Shown here: piece by piece, positions 1 through 8,091 of the stretch
How positions within the stretch are numbered: position 1 is the stretch's first letter
How the letters are laid out: the number at the start of each line of letters is the position of its first letter
Source of the DNA: Candidatus Alistipes faecigallinarum
GTDB lineage: Bacteria > Bacteroidota > Bacteroidia > Bacteroidales > Rikenellaceae
Direction of reading: 5' to 3'
Assembly: GCA_019115605.1 (NCBI GenBank)
Contig: DXDG01000022.1
Span: 32,316 to 96,315, forward strand
DNA: 64,000 nt
Made by a program: the position numbers and the translations under genes
The notes under the pieces: model-generated
Told to the model about the DNA's origin: nothing
Database searches by the model: none
What the model saw: only the letters and a program-made list of their open reading frames with translations

Positions 1-1
1 G

Positions 2-79
2 TTGTGTGTCGTCGGTTTCCTGACGATCTACGGCATCGAGCTGCTGGCACGTATCCTTGTCAAGAAACGCGGAGAATGA
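2..79 (+). CDS. 3' end of a membrane-protein gene (partial)
   Basis: Only the last 25 codons lie in the window, read from base 2 to a TGA at 77-79. They encode a hydrophobic helix (core FLTIYGIELLARIL) followed by the basic tail KKRGE, which looks like a C-terminal membrane segment with its positive side in the cytoplasm. The stop overlaps the start of aroE (ATGA), so the two genes are probably translated from one message. The family cannot be named from so short a piece. Confidence 0.55.
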   Translation: MCVVGFLTIYGIELLARILVKKRGE

Positions 80-813
80 GACGTTACGGACTCATCGGCC
101 GGCCGCTCGTTCACTCGGCGTCGGCCCGCTACTTTGCGGAGAAGTTCCGCCGCGAGGGGCTCGTGGATTGTTCCTATGCGCTCTACGAGTTGTCGGATAT
201 CGGGGAGCTTCCTGCGCTGCTTGCCGCACAGCCCGACCTGTGTGGGCTGAACGTTACGATTCCCTACAAGCGCGACGTCATGTCCTGCCTGGACCGCGTC
301 GCTCCCGAGGCGGCGGCTATCGGTGCGGTGAACTGTATCCGGCGCCATGCCGACGGGACGCTGGAGGGATACAATACCGACATTGCCGGTCTGCGGGTCT
401 CGCTCGACCGGCTGCTGGGGAACGTGCAGCCCTCCGGGGCGCTGATCCTCGGTACGGGCGGCGCCTCGCAGGCCGTGCAGTATGCCCTCGCCGAGCGGGA
501 GATTCCGTACGATCTCGTCTCGCGCGATCCGGCCAAGGGGAACTATACCTACGACAACCTCCCCTTCGGGACGGTGGCCGAAAGCCGGCTGATCGTCAAT
601 GCATCGCCCGTGGGAACCTACCCTGCGGTCGATACCGCGCCGCGCATCCCCTATGCCGCCCTGACCCCCGATCATTTTCTGTTCGACCTGGTCTACAATC
701 CGCCTCTGACGCGGTTTCTCGACTTTGGTCGTCAGCGCGGGGCGCATATCCTGAACGGCGAGACGATGTTCCGCGAACAGGCCGAGGCTTCGTGGCGGAT
801 ATGGAACAGCTGA
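76..813 (+). CDS. aroE: Shikimate dehydrogenase AroE
   Basis: NADPH-dependent reduction of 3-dehydroshikimate to shikimate, a cytosolic step of chorismate and aromatic amino acid synthesis. The 245-residue product starts MRRYGLIGRPLVHS, the usual AroE amino end with the substrate-binding Ser. The NVTIPYK motif gives the catalytic Lys at residue 65, NTD at 100-102 supplies the partner Asp, and GTGGAS near 127-132 is the nucleotide-binding loop. The ATG at 76 overlaps the upstream TGA. In-frame codons exist further upstream, but homologous residues begin only here. Length is slightly short of E. coli AroE (272), as is common in Bacteroidales. Confidence 0.95.
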   Translation: MRRYGLIGRPLVHSASARYFAEKFRREGLVDCSYALYELSDIGELPALLAAQPDLCGLNVTIPYKRDVMSCLDRVAPEAAAIGAVNCIRRHADGTLEGYNTDIAGLRVSLDRLLGNVQPSGALILGTGGASQAVQYALAEREIPYDLVSRDPAKGNYTYDNLPFGTVAESRLIVNASPVGTYPAVDTAPRIPYAALTPDHFLFDLVYNPPLTRFLDFGRQRGAHILNGETMFREQAEASWRIWNS

Positions 814-843
814 CCGTTTGGTTTGGATAAATAGTAAAACAAG

Positions 844-1584
844 ATGAAAAACAAGTTGTTGCTTGCGTTTGTCGCGCTCCTTTTCTCCTGGACGTCCTTT
901 GCCCAGGAGCAGCCTGCGGAGCCCCGCTTCAACGGGGCTGACGTGCAGTATTTCATGCGGCGCCTCGTCGGAGAGTTCGGCAAGGTGGTCGAGGAGCGGC
1001 AGATTGCCGCCGGGACCCTCTCGCCGCGGGTCGCCGTGGCGTTCGAAGTTCATGCCGACGGCAGTGTCGGCGAATGGCGTTTCCGTGACCGCAACAGCGA
1101 AGGCCGGGACCATTACGACATCGATCCGGCCTCCGAAACGACCCGCGAAGCGCTGACCGAAGCCTTCTCGCGCCTTGATGGATGGAGCCCCGCGACCTAT
1201 GCCGACGGCCGGACGACGGACTACACGCTGCGGCTGGTGCTGCGCCTTCCCGTCGAGAAATACCTCCGGGCGCAGGAGCCCGATCCGCTGCTCTTCCTGG
1301 GCAAGGATCCCCGCGAAAGTTTTACGGAGTGGATGCACGAACGGGTCCGTTACGATGCCCGGTATGCGAAGGTCGGCGGCGTGGTGCGTGTGAAGTTCTA
1401 CATCGAGCCGACAGGCCGCGTGGTGATCGGCGAGGTGCTCCAGTCGCCCGACGAGCAGCTCACGAAGGAGGTGCTTCGGGCCATCCGTGCCAGCAAGGGC
1501 AAGTGGACGCCCCGCAAGGTGGACGGCGTGCCGCAGCGCACGGCCTACGAGTTCCGCTGCAACTACGTGAACGACGGGTATTGA
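844..1584 (+). CDS. Secreted protein with TonB C-terminal-like domain
   Basis: 246 residues with a cleavable-looking signal peptide (1-20, ending TSFA before QEQ). Residues about 165-245 match the TonB C-terminal pattern: F..WM..RVRYD, GGVVRVKF, G.VV.GEVLQSPDE, L..EVLRAIRASKGKWTPRKVDG.P. Residues about 35-140 may be a second, more divergent copy, with ALTEAFSRLDGWSPA followed by a strand. There is no transmembrane anchor or proline-rich linker, so it is unlikely to be a classical energy transducer. It probably acts in the periplasm, partner unknown. It starts 30 bases after aroE and may be cotranscribed. Function is not assignable beyond the fold. Confidence 0.8.
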   Translation: MKNKLLLAFVALLFSWTSFAQEQPAEPRFNGADVQYFMRRLVGEFGKVVEERQIAAGTLSPRVAVAFEVHADGSVGEWRFRDRNSEGRDHYDIDPASETTREALTEAFSRLDGWSPATYADGRTTDYTLRLVLRLPVEKYLRAQEPDPLLFLGKDPRESFTEWMHERVRYDARYAKVGGVVRVKFYIEPTGRVVIGEVLQSPDEQLTKEVLRAIRASKGKWTPRKVDGVPQRTAYEFRCNYVNDGY

Positions 1585-1602
1585 TCCGTCGTCCGGTGAA
1601 AG

Positions 1603-1644
1603 GCGATTCGCCCCGACCGTACATCGTACGGCGGGGCGAATCGC
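1603..1644. terminator. Hairpin between convergent genes
   Basis: A 12-bp stem (1603-1614 with 1633-1644) encloses a 6-bp stem (1617-1622 with 1626-1631) and an ATC loop. It sits between the rightward TonB-like gene and the leftward DUF2007 gene. There is no U-run, so the terminator role is inferred from position. Confidence 0.55.
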
Positions 1645-1686
1645 GTTGATATGCGCTTCTGCGTGAATGTTCTGTAGGCTCGTGCG

Positions 1687-1896
1687 TCAGCGGTTATGCA
1701 GCATGGCCCTTGCCTTTTCGTAATCCTCTTCGCGGACTACGACCTGCGCCGGCATCGTTCCGATGGGATAGATGGTCGACATGTATTCGTTGCGGATCAT
1801 CGACCAGATTCCGGCGCTGTCGAGCATCGATTTGGCGATCTCGGCTTCCGTGATGGAGTTGTACTCCGCCAATACAACCATGGTCTCGTCTTTCAT
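1687..1896 (-). CDS. DUF2007 (putative signal-transducing) protein
   Basis: A 69-residue cytosolic protein with the compact alpha/beta pattern of DUF2007: a first strand (MVVLAEYNS), a helix over a motif of the type ITEAEIAKSMLDSAGI, then AQVVVREEDYEKARAMLHNR. The family is distantly related to the PII/ACT-like fold and has no established biochemical role. It is a monocistronic leftward gene facing away from dnaE. A near-consensus -7 box (TAACTTTA on the minus strand, 1923-1930) lies upstream of the ATG. Confidence 0.8.
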   Translation of the reverse strand: MKDETMVVLAEYNSITEAEIAKSMLDSAGIWSMIRNEYMSTIYPIGTMPAQVVVREEDYEKARAMLHNR

Positions 1897-1986
1897 GGGT
1901 AATTCGTTTTATGTTGGATACCTAAAGTTAAGCATTTTGTTGATAAAATGCAAGTCTCCTGCCACGAAATCTCGGGAAATATTGTG

Positions 1987-1994
1987 TATCTTTG
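1987..1994 (+). promoter_or_regulatory. Promoter -7 box for dnaE
   Basis: TATCTTTG matches the Bacteroidota -7 consensus TAnnTTTG. No clear -33 TTTG was found at the usual 19-21 base spacing. The inferred transcript has a leader of roughly 100 bases before dnaE. Confidence 0.6.
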
Positions 1995-2097
1995 CCGATG
2001 CCCGTTCCGCACGGAGGGGCTGAAGGGACCGGGGATTCGATGAATGCCCGGCTGTCAGTATCCCCGGATCCGGAAGGCGAAATTACCGTAAACAGCC

Positions 2098-5000
2098 ATG
2101 TCCCAGTTCGTTCACCTTCACGTTCACTCGCAATATTCGATTCTCGACGGCCAGGCCAGCATCCAGCGTCTGGTGGACAAGGCCATGGCCGACGGGCAGC
2201 CCGGCATTGCCATCACGGACCACGGCGACATGTTCGGCATCAAGGAGTTCTACAACTACGTCAAGAAGGTCAAGGGCAAGCTGAAGGAGAAGGCTGCCGC
2301 GTGCGAGCAGCGTCTTGCGGCGCTGCGCGACGGTACGGAGCAGGCTGACGACACGGCGGCGGAGATCGCCGCCTGCGAGAAGCAGCTCGAAGAGCTGCGC
2401 CGGAAGATGAACTTCAAGCCGATCATCGGCTGTGAAGTCTATGTTGCCCGGCGGCGCCTGCAGGACAAGGAGGGCAAGCCCGACCAGAGCGGTTACCACC
2501 TGATCCTGCTTGCGAAGAACCTCAAGGGCTACCACAACCTTATCAAGATTGTCTCGAAGGCGTGGACCGAGGGCTTCTACATGCGCCCCCGAACGGACCG
2601 TACGGAGATCGAAAAATACCACGAAGGATTGATCTGCTGCTCGGCCTGCCTGGCGGGCGAGGTGCCGCGTGCCATCACGGCCGATGATCTGGCGAAGGCC
2701 GAGGAGTCGATTCTCTGGCACAAGCGGGTCTTCGGCGATGACTATTACCTCGAACTGCAGCTGCACAAGGCGACCGTCGAGCGGGCCAACCACGAGGCCT
2801 ACCCCATGCAACTGAAGGTGAACCGCCACCTGCGCGAGTTGGCGGCCAAACATCACGTCCGCCTGGTATGCACGAACGACGTGCACTTCGTGGACGAGGA
2901 CAACGCCGAGGCCCACGACCGGCTGATCTGCCTCTCGACGGGCAAGGATCTCGACGATCCGAAGCGCATGCTCTACTCCAAGCAGGAGTGGCTCAAGACG
3001 ACGGCCGAGATGGCCGCGATCTTCGGTGAGACGGACCCCGGGGCGATGCAGACGACCGTGGATATCTGCAACCAGGTGGAGTGCTACTCGATCGACCATG
3101 CGCCCATCATGCCGACCTTTGCGATTCCCGCGGAGTTCGGCACCGAGGAGGAGTACCGCGCCCGTTATACGGAGCAGGACCTCTACGACGAGTTCACGCG
3201 CGACGAGCACGGCAACGTGGTCATGTCCGAGGAGGAGGGCCGCAAGAAGATCGAGAAGCTGGGCGGCTACGACAAACTTTACCGCATCAAGCTCGAGGCC
3301 GACTACCTGGCCAAGCTGACCATGGAGGGGGCGCACCGCCGTTACGGCGAACAGCTTACGGACGAACAGCACGAGCGGCTGGTCTTCGAGCTGCACATCA
3401 TGAAGACGATGGGTTTCCCGGGATACTTCCTCATCGTGCAGGACTTCATCCGGGCGGCCCGCGAGGAGCTCGACGTCTCGGTGGGCCCGGGCCGAGGCTC
3501 GGCGGCCGGTTCGGCCGTGGCCTACTGTCTCGGAATCACGCAGATCGACCCCATTGCCTACGACCTGCTGTTCGAGCGTTTCCTCAATCCCGACCGTATC
3601 TCGCTGCCCGATATCGATGTCGATTTCGACGATGACGGCCGCGGCCGCGTGCTCAACTGGGTTACGCAGAAGTACGGCAAGGAGAAGGTCGCCCATATCA
3701 TCACCTACGGTACGATGGCCACGAAGCTGGCCATCAAGGACGTGGCTCGTGTTCAGAAACTCCCGCTCGCGGAGTCGGACCGTCTCTGCAAGCTCGTTCC
3801 CGACAAGACACCCGAGGGCAAGGCCGTCAAAAATCTTTCGCAGGCCATCGATCTGGTCCCCGAACTGAAGGCGGCCGAAGAGTCGGACAATCCCGTGCTG
3901 CGCGATACGATCCGTTATGCCAAGATGCTCGAAGGCAACGTCCGCAATACGGGCGTGCACGCCTGCGGCACGATTATCTGCCGGGACGACATCACGGACT
4001 GGGTGCCCGTATCGACGGCCGACGACAAGGTGACGGGCGAGAAGATGCTCGTTACGCAGTACGAGGGATCGGTGATCGAGGATACGGGGCTCATCAAGAT
4101 GGACTTCCTGGGTCTGAAGACCCTGTCGATCATCAAGGACGCCGTCGAGAACATCCGCCAGACGAAGCATGTCGAGGTCGATATCGACGACTTCTCGATC
4201 ATCAACGATCCGGCAACCTACCGGCTCTACAGCGAGGGACGGACCGTCGGGACGTTCCAGTTCGAGTCCGCCGGCATGCAGAAATACCTGCGCGAGCTGC
4301 AGCCCTCGACCTTCGAGGACCTGATCGCCATGAACGCCCTCTACCGTCCGGGTCCGATGGACTACATTCCCGACTTCATCGCCCGCAAGCACGGCCGCAG
4401 CCCCATTGTCTATGACATCCCGGTCATGGAGAAGTACCTGAAGGACACCTATGGCGTTACGGTCTATCAGGAGCAGGTCATGCTCTTGTCGCGTCTTCTG
4501 GCGAACTTCACGCGCGGCGAGTCGGACACGCTGCGCAAGGCCATGGGCAAGAAGCTCAAGGACAAGCTCGATGCGCTGAAACCGAAGTTCATCAGCGGCG
4601 GACAGAAGAACGGCCACAACAAGGAGACGCTCGAGAAGATCTGGGCCGACTGGGAGAAGTTCGCCTCCTACGCCTTCAACAAGTCGCATGCGACCTGCTA
4701 CTCGTGGGTGGCCTTCCAGACCGCCTACCTCAAGGCCAACTACCCTTCGGAGTACATGGCGGCGGTGTTGAGCCGCAACCTGACGAACATCGAGCAGCTG
4801 ACGCTCTACATGAACGAGTGCAAGCGCATGGGTATCAGCGTGCTGGGACCCGATATCAACGAGTCGGTGCGGACCTTCTCGTCCAACGAGACGGGCGACG
4901 TGCGCTTCGGACTGGCGGCGGTGAAGGGGGTCGGCGAGGCGGCCGTGGAGAGCATCATTGCCGAACGCCGCGCAAACGGGCGTTTCAAGGATATCTACGA

Positions 5001-5913
5001 CTTCGTCGAGCGCGTGAACTATTCGCTCGTCAACCGCAAGTGTCTCGAGAATCTCGCCTATGCCGGCGCTTTCGATTCGATTGCGGACTTCGCGCGCAGC
5101 AAGTTCTTCGGTGTCGATACGCGCGATGCGAGCGGAGTTTCGTTCATCGAGCAGCTGATCCGTTACGGACAGCGCTACCAGACCGAACGCAACAACGCCC
5201 AGCAGAGTCTCTTCGGCGGCGACGGGCATGTCGATATCCAGCGTCCCGTAACCCCCTCCTGCACCGACTGGAGCCAGCTTGAGAAGCTCTCGAAGGAGCG
5301 CGAGATGGTCGGACTCTACCTTTCGGCGCACCCGTTGGACGATTACAAGGTCATCATCGACCACATGAGCAAGACGCAGCTTTCGGAGCTCGAACATCTC
5401 GATGCGCTCAAGGGTCAGGAGATTGCCCTGGCCGGCATGGTCGTGGGCGTGCAGAATCTGATGACCAAGACCGGAAAGCCCTGGGGCCGCTTCAAGATGG
5501 AAGACTACAACGGCTCGCACGAGTTTGCCCTCTTCGGCAAGGACTACGAGAACTTCCGCAAATACCTCTACCCCGACTATTTCCTCTTTATCCGCGGGAA
5601 GGTGCAGCCCCGGCCCTACAACGACAAGGAGCTGGAGTTCAAGATCCTCTCGATGATGCAGCTCTCCGAGATGCGCGATTCGATCCACGAGGTCTCCGTG
5701 CAGCTTCCCGTCGAGACGCTGACCGAGACGCTCGTCCGCGAATTCTCGGAGCGCGTGCGTGCCTCGAAGGGCGATACGCTGCTTCGCGTGCAGGTTTTCG
5801 ACCCGGAGGCACGCGTGTCGTTGAGCCTCTTCTCGAAGAGCCACAAGGTAACCCTCTCGCAGGATCTGGTCGGATTTTTGGATGAGAACGAAATCAAATA
5901 TTCCATAGCATAA
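2098..5913 (+). CDS. dnaE: DNA polymerase III alpha subunit DnaE
   Basis: Replicative polymerase catalytic subunit, 1271 residues. The amino-terminal PHP domain begins at once with HLHVHSQYSILDG and includes ITDHGDMFG. The palm carries the catalytic acidic motif PDIDVDFDDD at about 504-513. GPGRGSAAGS lies just upstream, and the fingers/helix-hairpin region includes YRPGPMDYIPDFIARKHG. A helix-hairpin-helix and an OB fold follow, the latter near 1100-1180 in the GMVVGVQNLMTKTGKPWGRF region. The length is typical of Bacteroidales DnaE and longer than E. coli (1160). The start is set by the PHP domain. trxA follows after 21 bases, suggesting one transcript. Confidence 0.97.
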   Translation: MSQFVHLHVHSQYSILDGQASIQRLVDKAMADGQPGIAITDHGDMFGIKEFYNYVKKVKGKLKEKAAACEQRLAALRDGTEQADDTAAEIAACEKQLEELRRKMNFKPIIGCEVYVARRRLQDKEGKPDQSGYHLILLAKNLKGYHNLIKIVSKAWTEGFYMRPRTDRTEIEKYHEGLICCSACLAGEVPRAITADDLAKAEESILWHKRVFGDDYYLELQLHKATVERANHEAYPMQLKVNRHLRELAAKHHVRLVCTNDVHFVDEDNAEAHDRLICLSTGKDLDDPKRMLYSKQEWLKTTAEMAAIFGETDPGAMQTTVDICNQVECYSIDHAPIMPTFAIPAEFGTEEEYRARYTEQDLYDEFTRDEHGNVVMSEEEGRKKIEKLGGYDKLYRIKLEADYLAKLTMEGAHRRYGEQLTDEQHERLVFELHIMKTMGFPGYFLIVQDFIRAAREELDVSVGPGRGSAAGSAVAYCLGITQIDPIAYDLLFERFLNPDRISLPDIDVDFDDDGRGRVLNWVTQKYGKEKVAHIITYGTMATKLAIKDVARVQKLPLAESDRLCKLVPDKTPEGKAVKNLSQAIDLVPELKAAEESDNPVLRDTIRYAKMLEGNVRNTGVHACGTIICRDDITDWVPVSTADDKVTGEKMLVTQYEGSVIEDTGLIKMDFLGLKTLSIIKDAVENIRQTKHVEVDIDDFSIINDPATYRLYSEGRTVGTFQFESAGMQKYLRELQPSTFEDLIAMNALYRPGPMDYIPDFIARKHGRSPIVYDIPVMEKYLKDTYGVTVYQEQVMLLSRLLANFTRGESDTLRKAMGKKLKDKLDALKPKFISGGQKNGHNKETLEKIWADWEKFASYAFNKSHATCYSWVAFQTAYLKANYPSEYMAAVLSRNLTNIEQLTLYMNECKRMGISVLGPDINESVRTFSSNETGDVRFGLAAVKGVGEAAVESIIAERRANGRFKDIYDFVERVNYSLVNRKCLENLAYAGAFDSIADFARSKFFGVDTRDASGVSFIEQLIRYGQRYQTERNNAQQSLFGGDGHVDIQRPVTPSCTDWSQLEKLSKEREMVGLYLSAHPLDDYKVIIDHMSKTQLSELEHLDALKGQEIALAGMVVGVQNLMTKTGKPWGRFKMEDYNGSHEFALFGKDYENFRKYLYPDYFLFIRGKVQPRPYNDKELEFKILSMMQLSEMRDSIHEVSVQLPVETLTETLVREFSERVRASKGDTLLRVQVFDPEARVSLSLFSKSHKVTLSQDLVGFLDENEIKYSIA

Positions 5914-5934
5914 AACCTAAAAAACATCAAGATT

Positions 5935-6249
5935 ATGGCATTGGCAATCAACAAGGAGAATTTTCAGGAGCTGCTCTCATCGGCGCAGCCCGTCGTAATC
6001 GATTTCTGGGCCGAGTGGTGCGGTCCCTGCCGGATGATGTCGCCGATCGTGGACGAACTGGCGGCCGAATACGAAGGCCGCGTGGTCGTCGGCAAGTGCG
6101 ATGTAGAGCAGAACGACGAGATCACGATGAAATACGGCGTTCGCAACATTCCGACGATCGTCTTCCTCAAGGGCGGCGAACTGGTCGACAAGCAGGTCGG
6201 AGCCTGCTCGAAGGATGCCCTGAAGGCAAAGATCGAGAAGCTCCTCTGA
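5935..6249 (+). CDS. trxA: Thioredoxin TrxA
   Basis: A 104-residue cytosolic disulfide reductant. The active site WCGPC is at 28-32 within FWAEWCGPCRMMSP, and the cis-proline motif NIPTIVFLKGGE is present. There is no signal peptide. It lies 21 bases after dnaE and is followed at once by an intrinsic terminator, so dnaE-trxA is probably a two-gene operon. Reduction depends on thioredoxin reductase, which is not in this window. Confidence 0.96.
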   Translation: MALAINKENFQELLSSAQPVVIDFWAEWCGPCRMMSPIVDELAAEYEGRVVVGKCDVEQNDEITMKYGVRNIPTIVFLKGGELVDKQVGACSKDALKAKIEKLL

Positions 6250-6268
6250 TTTTCGAACGATGAACCAA

Positions 6269-6293
6269 CCCCTCGGCTCGGCCGAGGGGTTTT
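6269..6293 (+). terminator. Intrinsic terminator after trxA
   Basis: Perfect 9-bp GC-rich stem (6269-6277 with 6281-6289), a TCG loop and a TTTT tail. Confidence 0.85.
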
Positions 6294-6323
6294 CGTTGCA
6301 ATTTGTACTGTTACCGTTTGCAT

Positions 6324-7274
6324 ATGGATATCGAGCAACTCAAGGGCCACGGCGCAATGCTCGGGGCCAATGCCATGTGGGGACTGATGTCTCCCGTGGC
6401 CAAACTCGTGATGGTCGGCGGAATCATCACGCCGCTTGTCGTTACCGACCTGCGGGTCTTCGGGGCGATGATTCTCTTCTGGATCGCCTCCTTCTTCGGC
6501 AAACCGGAGCATGTGGCACCGGCCGATCTGATGAAACTTTTCGGGGCCTCGCTGCTGGCCATCGTCTTCAACCAGGGCTGTTTTATCTTCGGCGTGGGCA
6601 TGACCTCTCCCGTGGACGCCTCGATCATCACGACAAGCATGCCGCTCGTGGCGATGATCCTTGCGGCGGTCATTCTCAAGGAGCCCGTTACCGGACGGAA
6701 GGTGCTCGGCATAGCGGCCGGAGCCTCGGGCGCCCTGCTGCTTATCCTGGGCAGCAACAGCGGCGCGGGTGCCGTGCGGGAGGTCGGCGACCGCTATATC
6801 TGGGGGGATCTGCTCGTGCTGCTGGCCCAATGCAGCTATGCCCTCTACATCGTGCTGTTCAAGAATTTCGTCGGACGCTATTCGCCCGTAACGATCATGA
6901 AGTGGATGTTTACCTATTCGTTCCTCTGCCTGCTGCCCTTCTCCTACGACGATCTGATCGCCACGCAGTGGCGTGCGCTGGACTGGGGAGCGTCGCTCTC
7001 GCTGGTCTATATCGTTGTGGGCAGCACCTTTTTGAGCTATATTCTCGTGATCGTGGGCCAGAAGCGGCTGCGTCCTACCGTCGCCGGCATGTACAATTAC
7101 GTGCAGCCGCTTGTGGCGAGCATCGTGGCGGTCTGCTGGGGCATGGATTCGTTCAATCTGACGAAGATTCTCTCCGTGGCGCTGATTTTCGGGGGTGTCT
7201 ACCTCGTAACGTCGAGCCGCAGCCGTGCCGACATGGAGCGTGAGGCTGCGGCGGCCTCGAAAACGGCCGACTGA
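6324..7274 (+). CDS. EamA/DMT-superfamily permease
   Basis: A 316-residue inner-membrane protein made of two EamA repeats, each about five hydrophobic helices, the pattern of drug/metabolite transporters such as RhaT and YdcZ relatives. The first repeat includes GANAMWGLMSPVAKL and ends with LKEPVTGRKVLGI, a hallmark of the family. The second has YNYVQPLVASIVAV. The substrate cannot be read from sequence; amino acid or metabolite efflux is typical. The ATG at 6324 is preferred over an in-frame TTG at 6303. Terminators flank the gene on both sides, so it is probably monocistronic. Confidence 0.88.
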   Translation: MDIEQLKGHGAMLGANAMWGLMSPVAKLVMVGGIITPLVVTDLRVFGAMILFWIASFFGKPEHVAPADLMKLFGASLLAIVFNQGCFIFGVGMTSPVDASIITTSMPLVAMILAAVILKEPVTGRKVLGIAAGASGALLLILGSNSGAGAVREVGDRYIWGDLLVLLAQCSYALYIVLFKNFVGRYSPVTIMKWMFTYSFLCLLPFSYDDLIATQWRALDWGASLSLVYIVVGSTFLSYILVIVGQKRLRPTVAGMYNYVQPLVASIVAVCWGMDSFNLTKILSVALIFGGVYLVTSSRSRADMEREAAAASKTAD

Positions 7275-7296
7275 TCGACCGTGCGGAATCCGTAGC

Positions 7297-7330
7297 AAAA
7301 GCCCCGGACCTTTCATGGCCCGGGGCTTTT
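7297..7330. terminator. Bidirectional intrinsic terminator
   Basis: AAAAGCCCCGG (7297-7307) pairs with CCGGGGCTTTT (7320-7330). It serves both the EamA gene and the leftward nitroreductase. Confidence 0.85.
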
Positions 7331-7352
7331 GTTTGCGGATGCAGGCGCCCGA

Positions 7353-7883
7353 TCACCGGCTCTTGCCGTAGCTCTCGTAGAAAACCGACTCCGAGAGCGG
7401 CTTGCGCGTCGTGGCGTGGCGTTCGGGCGAGGCGGCCTCGCCGGCTCCGTAACCCACGATGAGGATATTTACCGGAACGACCTCGTCCGGAAGGTTGAAC
7501 TCCGCACGGACGGCGTCGGGTTTGAACATGCATACCCAGAGCGTGTCGAGTCCTTGGGCCGTGGCTTCGAGCATCATGTGGTCCGTGACGATCGAAGCGT
7601 CGATATCGCCGATCATCTTGCCGTCGTACTTCCGGGTCCAGGCCGCGGAGGTGTCGGCGCAGACAATGATGGCGAGCGGGGCCCCGAAGTCGCGCGTGCA
7701 GCGGGCAAGGCGCTCCATCCCCTCCTTTGATTCGATGACGATGAGCCGCTGGGGCTGGAGATTGGCTCCCGTGGGAGCTACACGGCCCGCTTCGAGAATG
7801 GCGGCGAGTTTTTCGGCCTCGACTTTCCGGTCGAGGTATTGGCGGCAGGCATACCGCTTTTTGGCCAGTTCGAGAAAATCCAT
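7353..7883 (-). CDS. Nitroreductase-family FMN oxidoreductase
   Basis: 176 residues with the fold of FMN-dependent nitroreductases. The start MDFLELAKKRYACRQY contains the R-x-S/C-R-x-Y phosphate-binding pattern, followed by LAAILEAGRVAPTGANLQPQRLIVI. The carboxy part has GYGAGEAASPERH. Members reduce nitro-aromatics, quinones or flavins with NAD(P)H; the natural substrate is unknown. The reading frame stays open for 87 more codons upstream, but those codons look nothing like the family and the ATG at 7883 is the natural start. Confidence 0.9.
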   Translation of the reverse strand: MDFLELAKKRYACRQYLDRKVEAEKLAAILEAGRVAPTGANLQPQRLIVIESKEGMERLARCTRDFGAPLAIIVCADTSAAWTRKYDGKMIGDIDASIVTDHMMLEATAQGLDTLWVCMFKPDAVRAEFNLPDEVVPVNILIVGYGAGEAASPERHATTRKPLSESVFYESYGKSR

Positions 7884-8091
7884 CCTTGCAATGTATTTAA
7901 GGGGTATCGATCGGACCGCTGCTCCCCGAAGGGCGGCGGTCCGGGAACGAAGATACGCAAAAATCAGCATCCGGCAAAATCGACGTCCGCGCCGGATGGC
8001 AGTTCCGACTGTCAAAGTGGCAGACCGCTGCGGCTGGCACACCGTTTGCTCGTCGTAAGGCGGAAAAATACAAAAACAACAAGATAGCACT

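Noticed and set aside
28..1338. Long minus-strand frame over aroE and the TonB-like gene
   Set aside because: Same antisense effect; the sense frames carry conserved motifs.
2083..5844. Very long open frame antisense to dnaE
   Set aside because: It mirrors a GC-rich gene whose third positions avoid A/T, which opens the opposite strand. The protein is Arg/Leu/Val/His-rich with no domain, whereas the sense frame is a full DnaE.
6303..6323. TTG start extending the EamA permease by seven residues
   Set aside because: The ATG at 6324 gives a normal amino end, and the extra residues are not membrane-like or conserved in pattern.
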